A stretch of 64,000 nucleotides of DNA from Rhodoferax sp. (GCF_028714215.1 NZ_JAQTMS010000006.1:1-64000); one strand, 5' to 3'; counted from the first letter of the stretch, positions 36,265 through 45,390 are shown. Translations and numbers: made by a program. The notes: a model not told the origin generated them from the sequence alone.

Positions 36265-38160
36265 TCACCGGGATGAAAAGGTCAGCTGGTAGGAATAACT
36301 TCCAGGTGCCAGGGAATCGAAAACCAGGGCCGCGCGGTACTCATCGATTTTCAACACGGTCGGTTTCGTCATCCCAATTTTCATCCCCTCGACGCTTGAG
36401 CGAGCGCCCTTCTGCGGCAACATGACAATCACGCTGGCACCCTTGACGGTTTCTGTTCCGGTGATCGTGATATTGAACTCAATGCGTTTGCCGCTGCTGC
36501 TGGCTGAAAGTTTGAAGCGTTCCCGATCGCGCCACCAGTCGGCCACTTGCCCAGCCGAGGCCAGCCACAGCGGTTCGCGACGCTGTTTCAGGTGCTCAAG
36601 AAAACCCGGCATGGCGGCAGCCAGGACGCTGTCAGCCTTGAAATTCTGGCTGTGTACGCTGAGCAGGCCCAAGGCACCGGTATCCAGTGCCAAATCGAAA
36701 TCGTCGATCAAGGCTTTGGTGGTTTGCTCGGCCGTCAGCTTTTCCCAATACAGGTTGATATCGTCGCGCTGGGTGCGGGGCAACACCACCAGCGCATCGG
36801 CCGGCTCCACGCCTTCGGTCTTGGTCAGCAACGGCAGGCGGCCGTCGGTCCGATTGGGATCGGCCGTATGGTGGCGCAGACCGAGCTTTTGCAGCAGTTG
36901 TTCGGTGGTTGCATCGTAGCCCTCGGTGGGTGCCCGAAAGCCGGTGATGCCCTTGATGTCGGGAATCACGGACGCCATCTCGGTTCGCATGGTCTGCATC
37001 CGCTGTTCCTGAACGCTGGCCGGTTGCCCCTTGAAACTGACATGCACATCGCCATGGTAGCCGAGCTCGAAATCGCGGCCCAATTGCCTCAGGATATCCG
37101 GGAACTGCTTGCCGACCGAGGTGAGTATGTAAAACGTGCTGCGATAGTCGAGGGAACGCATCATGGCGGCAAAAGGGACAGCGTTGGCAAAACCCTCTTC
37201 GGTGTCCATTTCAATCACCTGGGCCGCGCGCTTGCCATTAGGCCAGGCGGCCCGAACGATGGCCGGGTCCCGGCGCAACCATTGCAGCGTGTCGTCGATC
37301 AGATTGTAGGTGCCCTGCGGACGAGCTTCCCAGGCTGATTCGGCAAAGGCAAAAAAGGCGACGCGGCCCAGTTGTTCGGCGGCCTCGGTGAAAACGACAG
37401 CCCCCTCACCGCGTCGTGCATCATCGGTAACGCGCGACCAGTTCATGAAGCGTGCGGCCACCATTTCGCCCTTCAAGCGCAACAAGGCTTCAGACGTTTT
37501 GCTCAACTCCATCCGTTGCCCCGCGACCTGGGTGTGGGAGAGCGGGGACTCGCCAGTGAAAACCAGGTTGTGAGCGTCCGTGCTGGCCGGAATTTCGCCG
37601 AGTACCTTGGCGCCCAGATTTTCCAGGAATTGCCAGCCTTGCCAGTCGCCTTTGCCACTTCGGGTGCCGGTGGCCCAGGTCGAGAGCAGAGCCCCGCCTT
37701 TGGCACGGAACGCCAATATCTCGGCTCGCTCTTCGTCGCTCAGCGAGACTGCGGACGGCAGTATCAGGACGCCGCTGTCTTGTTTGCGCAACTGGGAGGC
37801 GTTCTGAATTTCCTTGAAAGCAATCTTGCGGTTGGTAAAGTAGCTGCGCCACGGCGTCAGCAACACTTCGTAATTGCCGCCGGTTCCCGAGAGATAGGTC
37901 TTGGTATTGGAGGAGGCGTAGAGAAAGACGCCGGAACCGGTTGAACCGTTGTACGAAAGTGCGCCGTTGACACCCAGCAGGGGCAGGTTCCAGCCCATGG
38001 ATTTCATGAACAAGAGGTAAATCAGCGTCGGTATCGCCAGACTCAAGATGATCAAGACAGGCAGATAAGTGCCCATCCGATTGAAAACCGGACGCCGTTC
38101 ACGTCTATCGGTGTCAGATAACTTCACTGCCGCGGAATGCATGACCAAGGTGCCTGTCAT
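36265..38160 (-). CDS. Membrane-anchored polysaccharide deacetylase
   Basis: 631 residues. A cytoplasmic start leads to one membrane helix at about 31-52. A periplasmic domain with GVLILPSAVSLSDEER (about 130-145) and FRAKGGALLSTW resembles a ThuA/GATase-like fold. Then a NodB-type deacetylase domain (about 300-540) follows, with EMDTEEGF (D319) in the place of TFDDG, HGDVH (H369, H373) as the zinc-binding pair and GFRAP (407-411). The C-terminus is a beta-rich tail. It probably removes acetyl groups from a nascent polymer in the periplasm, as PgaB does for PNAG. Its ATG overlaps the upstream small gene stop by four bases (ATGA). Motif 1 is unusual, so activity needs proof. Confidence 0.85.
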   Translation of the reverse strand: MTGTLVMHSAAVKLSDTDRRERRPVFNRMGTYLPVLIILSLAIPTLIYLLFMKSMGWNLPLLGVNGALSYNGSTGSGVFLYASSNTKTYLSGTGGNYEVLLTPWRSYFTNRKIAFKEIQNASQLRKQDSGVLILPSAVSLSDEERAEILAFRAKGGALLSTWATGTRSGKGDWQGWQFLENLGAKVLGEIPASTDAHNLVFTGESPLSHTQVAGQRMELSKTSEALLRLKGEMVAARFMNWSRVTDDARRGEGAVVFTEAAEQLGRVAFFAFAESAWEARPQGTYNLIDDTLQWLRRDPAIVRAAWPNGKRAAQVIEMDTEEGFANAVPFAAMMRSLDYRSTFYILTSVGKQFPDILRQLGRDFELGYHGDVHVSFKGQPASVQEQRMQTMRTEMASVIPDIKGITGFRAPTEGYDATTEQLLQKLGLRHHTADPNRTDGRLPLLTKTEGVEPADALVVLPRTQRDDINLYWEKLTAEQTTKALIDDFDLALDTGALGLLSVHSQNFKADSVLAAAMPGFLEHLKQRREPLWLASAGQVADWWRDRERFKLSASSSGKRIEFNITITGTETVKGASVIVMLPQKGARSSVEGMKIGMTKPTVLKIDEYRAALVFDSLAPGSYSYQLTFSSR

Positions 38161-38390
38161 TGTTCATCTGAAGTTGGCTCAGTGGTCGGCTCGGTCCTGG
38201 CTTCCGGCACGTAGCGCTTGAGAAACACCGGTTCCAGCGGTCCGCCAATGTTCATCGTCTCATCGGACCGGGACCCGGTCGGCTTGCGTTTGTCGCGTAG
38301 CTTGAAGGCGGCGTAGGCGCCAACCCCCACCACCATGGTGCCGATGGTGGTGATCAGGATGACGGTAGCCAGAATGGAAATGAGATCCAT
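38157..38390 (-). CDS. Small membrane protein between synthase and deacetylase genes
   Basis: 77 residues with one membrane helix (about 5-29), then a short basic stretch (KLRDKRKPTGSR) and an acidic, threonine-rich tail. I do not recognise a family. Its place right after the GT2 synthase gene, one base from it, recalls the small PgaD/BcsF-type accessory membrane subunits that stabilise synthases, but no sequence similarity is evident. The translation stop overlaps the deacetylase start. The two are probably made together. Confidence 0.75.
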   Translation of the reverse strand: MDLISILATVILITTIGTMVVGVGAYAAFKLRDKRKPTGSRSDETMNIGGPLEPVFLKRYVPEARTEPTTEPTSDEQ

Positions 38391-38391
38391 G

Positions 38392-39759
38392 TCAGAGTTT
38401 TCCTTCTCGCTCCAGTTTTCCCCAGGTCATGGTGTGACCGCGCCACTCCTCAATGGTGGCAAAGACCTTGGAAACATCGATGATGTTAATGTAAAAAAGA
38501 CGGAACATGATGGCATAAAAAATCAGCGACGGTTCTTCTTCTTCGATGACGACGCAGTACGCCGCGGCGACCACGTCCAGCACCGTGAGTTGCAGCCACC
38601 AGTAGAAGAGGAGGGTGGCCAGACCATACTGAAGACCGACGAAGACGAAAAAAAGGTTGCCCAGCAGGTTGGAAAAAGGCCACATGATGCCTTCGAACAG
38701 CATATACCAAAGAATATAGCAGTTGATCCCGGCCTTGCGTGGCTGCCACAGTGCGTGGCTGTGCTTGATGGTCGCTTGCAGGATGCCGCGAGTCCAGCGG
38801 TAGCGTTGCTTGAGCAAGTCAAGCAGGCTGCTGGGTGTTTCGACCCAGGCAATGGCGCGCGGCTCATAGGCAATGTGCCAGCCGCGCATCAGCAGCTTGA
38901 GCGTCAGGTCGCAATCCTCGGCAAAGGTATCCCGGTCGTAGCCGCCGGCCTGCTGCAGGACGGTTTTGCGAAACATGCCGAGCGGTCCGGGGATGATGTT
39001 GACCACGTGCCCAAAGCTTTGCGCCTTGCGTGCCATCGCCAGCCCTTCTACATACTCCAGCGCCTGGATGCGGGTCCACATGTTCTCGCGGTTGATCACC
39101 TTGACGTTGCCCGCCACCGCGCCAACCAGCGGATTTTCGAAGTGGCGAATGCAGACCCGCAAGGTATTGGGCGAGAGCTTGGTGTCGCCGTCCATGTTCA
39201 GGACGAACTCGCCGCGCGCCAGGGTCATGCCGGTGTTGAGGGCGTCGGCCTTGCCGCCGTTGCGCTTGGTCACCACCCGGACTTCGACATCCTGCGATTC
39301 CCGTGCCACGGCAATGGCTTTTTCATAGGTGTCATCGGTCGAACCGTCGTCGACCACGATGATCTCGAAGTTGGGGTAGTCAAGCTCCAGCAGGGCGCGC
39401 ATCGCGGCCTGGATGACCGGCCCCTCGTTAAAGGCCGGAACCACCAGCGAGACCATGGGCAAGGACCGGTCTTCGCGGTACAGGATGGCGGGCTTGTCGC
39501 GTATTTTGTACAGTGACTCCAGATGATCCATGAAGGAATACAGGATCAACACGGCGAAACGAATAACCAGAAGAACCAGGAAAAACAACAGGTAATAGGT
39601 TACTGCCGCAAGCAGATAGTTTTGCAGCAAGACGACGAACGAGCCCTTGGCGTCGCGAACCGCATCGTAGCTGTAGACCAGTAGCAGGATCAGGCCGCCC
39701 ACCGCGAGTGCGGCCCAGGCATAGCGCCAGGCGCGGCGCGCAACCTTCCTTATCTCCAA
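38392..39759 (-). CDS. Processive GT2 polysaccharide synthase (PgaC/hyaluronan-synthase-like)
   Basis: 455 residues if it starts at TTG 39759, which has GGA six bases upstream. GTG 39831 would give 479 residues and an 82-base overlap with the upstream gene. Two N-terminal helices are followed by a GT2 domain with DDG (136-138 here), DGD (190-192), AED (280-282) and QRYRW (318-322), the full set of processive synthases, and then three to four membrane helices. There is no PilZ domain. The layout matches PgaC, HasA and related beta-glycan synthases that make and extrude a polymer. The sugar is not predictable from these motifs. Neighbours provide an outer-membrane channel and a deacetylase. Confidence 0.9.
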   Translation of the reverse strand: MEIRKVARRAWRYAWAALAVGGLILLLVYSYDAVRDAKGSFVVLLQNYLLAAVTYYLLFFLVLLVIRFAVLILYSFMDHLESLYKIRDKPAILYREDRSLPMVSLVVPAFNEGPVIQAAMRALLELDYPNFEIIVVDDGSTDDTYEKAIAVARESQDVEVRVVTKRNGGKADALNTGMTLARGEFVLNMDGDTKLSPNTLRVCIRHFENPLVGAVAGNVKVINRENMWTRIQALEYVEGLAMARKAQSFGHVVNIIPGPLGMFRKTVLQQAGGYDRDTFAEDCDLTLKLLMRGWHIAYEPRAIAWVETPSSLLDLLKQRYRWTRGILQATIKHSHALWQPRKAGINCYILWYMLFEGIMWPFSNLLGNLFFVFVGLQYGLATLLFYWWLQLTVLDVVAAAYCVVIEEEEPSLIFYAIMFRLFYINIIDVSKVFATIEEWRGHTMTWGKLEREGKL

Positions 39760-41252
39760 AGCTTTTCCAGATTTACGGTCGCAGACTGCGCACGGTAGGC
39801 GGCATTGTTGCGCCAACTGTTCAGGGACCACAAATTCAGACTGAGTGCCAGGTCGTTGGAGATCCAGCGTTTACCCCCGGCAGACAGGCTCCAGCTGGTC
39901 CCGGCATCGCCAAAAAGCCGCAGACCGGCCTGGCCGGAAGCATAGACATTCCAGTCGGCGGCGCCCCATTCCCCCAACAGACCAGCGTAGGCCGTGCCAG
40001 ACCCTTGGTCCGGTGACCAATAACTCAAGGTGTTGAATTTGGCACCGCGCGCCTCCATCCCAAGGAAGGGTTTGAAGTGACTGCCAAGCGGCCGCCAGAC
40101 CGAGGTAAGGTGCAGGTTGCCGGTCATGACGGTGTTGTTGTCGGAAATGTCATAGTAGTCAAGCCGCCCCGACAGATTACCGAATGAAAAATCCTTGGCC
40201 GCGTTGATGCCGGCATGAATGGCCGACAAATGGGATGCCAGCGCATTCGGATTGGTCGCCATCCGGCCCCAGTTGACCCGACCGCCGCTGAGCGCGAGCT
40301 GGTCGTCAAAAAGCTTGATGCGAGCGCTGCCGTACAGGCTGTGATCGTCTGCCGTCGGCATGCTCAACTCAAGACTGGGCTTGAGTACCAGGTTCAAACT
40401 CTGGTACCTGAGGGTGACGTCTTGCTGCTTTGCTTCGATGCCTGGCAAGGTGTCCCTGACGCCACTGGTTTCGACTTCCATGATGGTCGAACCGCTGCTG
40501 TCGCGCCAGCGGTGATTGAGGGTGACCGATTGGCGCTGGTCGTCCGTCGAATCGCTGCCACGACCGAAACTGAGCAGGGTGCGTGGGCTGATTTCACGCA
40601 TCGCCAAGTTAAGACCTTCCAGTGCGCCCGTGTTGCCGGGGTCACTTGAAAGGACATTGCGATAAAGCGGCAGCGCCTGATCGTCGCGCCCGCGCCAGCG
40701 ATGCACATTCGCCAAACCGACAGCAGCCTGGTTGGCGTAGCTGCCGTTGGCCAGCCCCTGGTAGGCTGGAATGGCCTCCTTCAGGCGACCGGTCCAGGCC
40801 AGGCTGTTGGCGACTATCAGTTGTAGCTCGTCGTCCGGCTTTTCCTTCGAAATCAGGGCCAATCCCTCAGTGCCGGCGGCCTGGTAATCGCCGGCCGCAT
40901 TGAGGTCGACAATGCGCTGCTGATCCGGACTGCGTTTTGGCAGCGCTGATTCCACTGGCTGGGTTTTTTCCACCGAGCCCGCTTCGGGCGGTGGGATATA
41001 TTTGAAAGGTGCCAGTGGCAGCAAGTCGCCCGAAGGTGTCGTGATACTTTGGCGACCACCTGCGGCACCGGGCGAAAAATCGGTGGTGTCGGCCAGGCTT
41101 GGCAGAGGCAAGGCCTGACAAAACAGCAAGGCCACCAGTCTCCATCCCAATGACTTGGCATGACAGGCCGTTATCGGTCGAGCGGTGAGGGGGAACTGGA
41201 TCGGTTTCATGTTGCTTGCGCGACCTTTGATGACTCGATGTAATTGTTGCAT
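39750..41252 (-). CDS. TPR and outer-membrane beta-barrel exporter
   Basis: 500 residues from ATG 41252, which has GAGGAA six bases upstream. A signal peptide (cleavage near LPSLADT, about residue 55) is followed by a TPR region at about 105-220 (AIPAYQGLANGSYANQAAVG, QALPLYRNVLSSDPGNTGAL) and a C-terminal region of alternating polar and hydrophobic strands to the end. This is the same plan as BcsC and PgaA in miniature: periplasmic TPR scaffold plus outer-membrane barrel. It probably secretes the product of the adjacent GT2 synthase. It ends 37 bases after bcsE upstream and overlaps the synthase gene by ten bases. Confidence 0.8.
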   Translation of the reverse strand: MQQLHRVIKGRASNMKPIQFPLTARPITACHAKSLGWRLVALLFCQALPLPSLADTTDFSPGAAGGRQSITTPSGDLLPLAPFKYIPPPEAGSVEKTQPVESALPKRSPDQQRIVDLNAAGDYQAAGTEGLALISKEKPDDELQLIVANSLAWTGRLKEAIPAYQGLANGSYANQAAVGLANVHRWRGRDDQALPLYRNVLSSDPGNTGALEGLNLAMREISPRTLLSFGRGSDSTDDQRQSVTLNHRWRDSSGSTIMEVETSGVRDTLPGIEAKQQDVTLRYQSLNLVLKPSLELSMPTADDHSLYGSARIKLFDDQLALSGGRVNWGRMATNPNALASHLSAIHAGINAAKDFSFGNLSGRLDYYDISDNNTVMTGNLHLTSVWRPLGSHFKPFLGMEARGAKFNTLSYWSPDQGSGTAYAGLLGEWGAADWNVYASGQAGLRLFGDAGTSWSLSAGGKRWISNDLALSLNLWSLNSWRNNAAYRAQSATVNLEKLWR

Positions 41253-41289
41253 GGAAGTTCCTCGCGGAGACGCTCTGGCCGGCATTAAA

Positions 41290-43266
41290 TCAATCGGTTG
41301 GGTCCTTGGGCGCAAGCTTCTCTTTGGGCTCACTTGCCGAGGCCGCGGGCGGCGCGGCGCGAGTTGCCCAAGGGACCTCTTTCTTCCCAAAGACCGGGGC
41401 CTGGGGTGTGCCGTGGAAGCCAAAACCCTGGACCACGGCCGGGTTATCTGGCGCTCTGGCCATTGGGGCCGTCGCCAATCCCCGCTTGACTGGGGGCGCG
41501 ACGGGTGGTCTTGCAGCATTGGCAAACAGCGCCTGGTCAGGCTGGTCGCGCGTCTTTTCAGCGCTGACTGCCAAGGTGCTGGGTGTCTCCGTGGTTCGAG
41601 CGACCGCAGCGGCTGGCGCCTGGGCTGGCGTCGGTGCAGGCGGTTGCGGCGCTTCTGGGGACGACTCCGCGCCCGGCAACTCCGCTGGCTGGGGAGTCTC
41701 GCTCAGCGACGAATAGTCAGGCAGATCGCCGCGCTCGGCAACGTGAGACAAGGCCGCCAATTCGGAATCGATCTCAGCGCGCGCAATCAGGAATCTGACG
41801 CCGTCGAAAGCGGCGTCCACCGGCATGCCCAGAAGTCTTTCCAAAGTCGCCAGCAGGACTGTTTGCGGGCAGGCGTTCAGGAAAAGATAGCAGTAGCTGG
41901 TGTCGGCTGTGATCAGATCGCCGGAGCGCGACAAATTGATATGCCCCAGGATGTCGATCATGGTCGTGCTTGGGGCCGGCTTGCCGATGACAATCGCGCA
42001 CGGAATGTTCAGCGTCTCGGCCCGATCAAGAATCACCTCGACCTCGCGTGCAAAGCGCAAGGGAAGCAGGTAGCCGCGTAACCTGGTGGGGGTCACGCTG
42101 GCCAGCGCGGCTTCAAAATTGATGTTGACGTCGCGGCTAAAAAGTTGCCCTTTGAGCGACTCCAGCAGCAGCGGCAGGCGGCTGGTCGGCACATCTTTGT
42201 GGACCACCAGATTGACGCCAAGGCGCAACAGCAAGGCCTCGTTCTGGTAGCGCAGGGAAGCCCCTTTTTCCTGCACCACGATATGGGCGCGCCGGCCCAG
42301 GTTGAGTCGCAATGTGTGGACCGTCTCGGCGAGTTGCCGCAGGCTGGTGTCCGGCTGAAATCTGAGAATGGATGTCGCCGAGCGGGTGACGCGGGTGGCG
42401 TGCATCATTCCGACCAGAGTATCCACGCGCTGCCAGACTCCAGGCATCTGCTTGGCGACACTGTTCAGGTCGGGGTCCATGTAGAAGAAATGAGGTTCCG
42501 CGTCTTCGACCTCTGCCACCGGTTGATTGGCGTCTTCGCCCGCAATCTGCTCCACGGGCGCGGCTTTGGTGGTGGCTTCGTAGAGTCCGGAATCGAGCGT
42601 TGTCAGGCGGTAATTCCTGGCCGCGATGGTGCCCTCCGGCGACTGCCAGTAATCGAACGTGATTTCCAGGCCTTCCTTGTCCCCACCCAGACGGGCAATA
42701 CCGGTCAAGTTGTCCATCAAGGCATTGATGGTGTCGGAGTGCGCTTCCGTGACGCGCGAAAAAACCGCCAGCATGGTCACTTGCCTTTGCTCCAGCCATT
42801 TCCTGAGAACATCGACCTGGTCCAACGCCAGGGAGATATCGTGCAGGCTCAGCAGTTCATCGGCCTGGTCGAAAATAAGATAACTATTTTCTGGAATGCC
42901 AAAATGCTCCAGTTCCCGCACAAAGCCTTCCGCGCCGTAGCGGAACATGGTCTTGGAAAAATCGTCCTGCATCACAAACAGCTGAAGACGATTGGCGCTG
43001 ATCAGCTCTGGTGTAATAGAGTTGTCGAACGATTCAATTCTCTGAACAAACAGCTCTGGATTTGCAGGAACAATGACGGTACATGCCAAGCCCTCCTTGA
43101 TGGCGCTGCCAAGGCTTCCGGCCAACATTGGAAAGCGGGCTGACGGTGTTTCCGCGATCAGGACATACAGACCGCCGCCTATCATGTTGTTGGTCAGATT
43201 GGTCAGACCACGAATGCCGATCCGAACGACCGGTACGGTCGGTGTGGGGGCGGCTTTGTCATTCAT
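41290..43266 (-). CDS. bcsE: Cellulose biosynthesis c-di-GMP receptor BcsE, with a long tail
   Basis: 658 residues. The N-terminal half (about 15-250) resembles the BcsE REC/RecA-like module (DSGLYEATT, LIFDQADELLSLHDISLALDQV). A GIL domain follows at about 275-500, with the c-di-GMP motif RSGD at 447-450 in HINLSRSGDLITADTS. The last 150 or so residues are a Pro/Ala-rich tail ending in charged residues, not seen in E. coli BcsE. BcsE binds c-di-GMP and boosts cellulose secretion. Here the gene does not sit in the cellulose operon but at the head of the second synthase operon, 37 bases before the TPR/barrel gene. Confidence 0.9.
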   Translation of the reverse strand: MNDKAAPTPTVPVVRIGIRGLTNLTNNMIGGGLYVLIAETPSARFPMLAGSLGSAIKEGLACTVIVPANPELFVQRIESFDNSITPELISANRLQLFVMQDDFSKTMFRYGAEGFVRELEHFGIPENSYLIFDQADELLSLHDISLALDQVDVLRKWLEQRQVTMLAVFSRVTEAHSDTINALMDNLTGIARLGGDKEGLEITFDYWQSPEGTIAARNYRLTTLDSGLYEATTKAAPVEQIAGEDANQPVAEVEDAEPHFFYMDPDLNSVAKQMPGVWQRVDTLVGMMHATRVTRSATSILRFQPDTSLRQLAETVHTLRLNLGRRAHIVVQEKGASLRYQNEALLLRLGVNLVVHKDVPTSRLPLLLESLKGQLFSRDVNINFEAALASVTPTRLRGYLLPLRFAREVEVILDRAETLNIPCAIVIGKPAPSTTMIDILGHINLSRSGDLITADTSYCYLFLNACPQTVLLATLERLLGMPVDAAFDGVRFLIARAEIDSELAALSHVAERGDLPDYSSLSETPQPAELPGAESSPEAPQPPAPTPAQAPAAAVARTTETPSTLAVSAEKTRDQPDQALFANAARPPVAPPVKRGLATAPMARAPDNPAVVQGFGFHGTPQAPVFGKKEVPWATRAAPPAASASEPKEKLAPKDPTD

Positions 43267-43336
43267 AACGAGGTCTCATTTTGTAACTTTTATCATAATC
43301 GATTTGAATGTTTCCAGATGAACGATCTTGCTGTTG

Positions 43337-43348
43337 TTGACCGGTCAA
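43337..43348. promoter_or_regulatory. Perfect 12-bp palindrome in the bcsE/deacetylase-paralogue divergent promoter
   Basis: TTGACCGGTCAA is a perfect inverted repeat in the 97-base gap between the divergent starts at 43266 and 43364. It is well placed to be an operator for both operons. On the minus strand a TATGAT-like -10 lies further left, and TTGACC itself could serve as a -35 in neither direction with good spacing. No regulator can be named. Confidence 0.4.
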
Positions 43349-43363
43349 ATAGAGGGTGTGCAT

Positions 43364-45340
43364 ATGCTTTTCTGGCGTAAGTTGTCGGTGCAACGAGGGC
43401 TGGGTGCTTTTTGCTCGGTGTGCCTGGCCTTGGCGTTGTTGCCGCTGGGTGCCGATGCCCAGCCCTTGCCGTCCAAAGTGTCCTCGGGGCCCGCCGGCGG
43501 CCCGTCCACCGACTTCTTTGTACCTGCCGGATTCTTCAAGAAGTTGGCCGCTGATCCGAAAGAGGCAACTGCCGCGCCAGACGCGGCAGCCAGCCCCATG
43601 GCGGCGGTGGCGGCGCCTTTTGTGCCGGCAACGCCGATGGCCCCCAGAGTACTGCTCTACGCATCGCCCACGACCCGTGCCTTTTTCGCCGCTGGCGGCT
43701 TTGATGCCGGGGAAAACGTTCGGACCTGGGAAGTATTCCTGCGCAAATACAGGATTCCATTCCAGGTACTGCCGTCGGTGGAGCAACTTGAAAAATCCCA
43801 GCCGGGGGTACTTTTACTGCCTTCAGCAGTGGCCCTGTCCGAGCGCGAGAAACAGGCCGTGATGGACTTCCGGGCCAAGGGTGGCGGGGTTCTGGCAACC
43901 TGGCTGGCTGGCATACGCAACGAGAACGGCGAATGGCGCGGTCTGGACTTCATGCAGAGGGCTTTGGATGTCAGGGTCGTGGGCAACACCGAAGCCGATG
44001 AAAATGATATCTTCATGATGCCGCATGGCGACAACCCGGTGACGCACAACTTGCCTGCGGGTTTGCGGATTTGGCTGGAACGTGTCAAGAACTGGTACCC
44101 CATCCGGATGGTGGGGCGACATCCCGCAGCCAACATCATGGACTGGTCGCGTACGTTGGTCACTGACAAGCCAAGTAGCACCATCGTTTTTGATGAGCGA
44201 GTGCAGTTTTCAGGCCGGTTGTCGCGCTCCGTGGTCCTGGGCTATCCCGAGCGGCTGTGGCTTTCTGCTGATCCGAAGCTGCTGGAGGCGATTGCCCACA
44301 ATTCCTTGATGTGGTTGTTGCGTCAGCCCGATGCCTATGTCGCGGCCTGGCCTGATCCTTATGCCAGTGCTTTTGTGCTGGCGGTTGATTCGGCTGATGA
44401 TTTTGCCGAAGCCGACTTGAGCTTTGCCAAGCAATTCGAAGATGCCGGCGGGCGGGCCACTTACTACGTGCTGAGTGAAAACGTCAAAAAATCTGCGGAT
44501 ATCCTGAGGAAAATTCAGGCGCACGGGCATGAGTTGGGCTTTCTGGGGGACCGCTTCAAAGGTTTCAAGGACCAGTCTTCGGCCGAGCAGGCAAAGCGAC
44601 TCGATACCATGCGCAGGGAAGTCAGAGACGCTGGCATCGATATCGCGACGGAAGCCGGCTTCCATGCCCCCATGGAGTCGTACGACAAGAACACGGAGAG
44701 ACTTCTGGCGGAGCGCTCATTCGGACATTACATCGCGTTCATGGACGGGTCGGATGCGCGCTTGCCTTTCTTCCCCCCGGTCGGCGCGGGGGGCACCAAA
44801 TCAGCGGGGTCCATGGTTGGATTACCCAGAACACAAGGTGGTCCGGAAGATGAAGAACGGGACCCTGCCAAAGGGCTGCAGGAGTTCTTCGGTGAGCTTG
44901 ACCTGGTTGAGCAAATGGCCGGTTTGGCGGTTGTCAGAATGCCGAATCAAAGTTCCCTCGACAAAGTGCAAACGGCAGAATTTTTCAACCATCTGAAGGC
45001 GCGTAGCAACAGGATGTGGTTGGCCACGGGCGGGCAGGTGGCTGACTGGTGGCGCGAGCGGGCGCGCGTCAGTGCCCGATTGGAGTCCAGTGCGGTGGCA
45101 CCTCTTTTAATCGTTAGGATCATGGGCGGCGGGCCGTCAAGGCGGGCAGCAGCCGTTTGGGTCAATCTTCCGGAGTCCGGGGGCGTGTTGCGGGTGGTAG
45201 CCGCTGGCAACTATGCAAAGACGCCAAAGATCGCCAGCGTCGATGCCTGGCGGACTGCCGTTGTACTTGACGGATTTGCTCCCGGAGAATACCAGTGGTA
45301 TCTGTATTTTGGCCGCCCGACAGCAAGCGCCGGCAAGTGA
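43364..45340 (+). CDS. Catalytically degenerate deacetylase paralogue, secreted
   Basis: 658 residues from ATG 43364, with AGAGGG seven bases upstream. A signal peptide ends near residue 32 and a Pro/Ala-rich linker follows. The protein then runs parallel to the membrane-anchored deacetylase on the other strand: PGVLLLPSAVALSEREK and FRAKGGGVLATW (about 148-180), VDSADDF at about 341-347 and HELGFLGDRF at 389-398. Where its sister has HGDVH, here it reads LGDRF, so both zinc-binding His are lost, and GFRAP has become GFHAP (432-436). It is therefore probably inactive as a deacetylase and may bind polymer or regulate its sister. It heads the operon with the AlgF-like and AlgX-like genes. Confidence 0.85.
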   Translation: MLFWRKLSVQRGLGAFCSVCLALALLPLGADAQPLPSKVSSGPAGGPSTDFFVPAGFFKKLAADPKEATAAPDAAASPMAAVAAPFVPATPMAPRVLLYASPTTRAFFAAGGFDAGENVRTWEVFLRKYRIPFQVLPSVEQLEKSQPGVLLLPSAVALSEREKQAVMDFRAKGGGVLATWLAGIRNENGEWRGLDFMQRALDVRVVGNTEADENDIFMMPHGDNPVTHNLPAGLRIWLERVKNWYPIRMVGRHPAANIMDWSRTLVTDKPSSTIVFDERVQFSGRLSRSVVLGYPERLWLSADPKLLEAIAHNSLMWLLRQPDAYVAAWPDPYASAFVLAVDSADDFAEADLSFAKQFEDAGGRATYYVLSENVKKSADILRKIQAHGHELGFLGDRFKGFKDQSSAEQAKRLDTMRREVRDAGIDIATEAGFHAPMESYDKNTERLLAERSFGHYIAFMDGSDARLPFFPPVGAGGTKSAGSMVGLPRTQGGPEDEERDPAKGLQEFFGELDLVEQMAGLAVVRMPNQSSLDKVQTAEFFNHLKARSNRMWLATGGQVADWWRERARVSARLESSAVAPLLIVRIMGGGPSRRAAAVWVNLPESGGVLRVVAAGNYAKTPKIASVDAWRTAVVLDGFAPGEYQWYLYFGRPTASAGK

Positions 45341-45390
45341 CTCGCGCCGGCGGTTGGTGTGAATGGTATTTTCAGGATTGAAAGATTGAC

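Noticed and set aside
39750..41525. A 591-codon start for the TPR/barrel gene
   Set aside because: The first 90 or so codons lie inside bcsE in another frame and look like shadow coding. ATG 41252 has a good ribosome-binding site and a following signal peptide.
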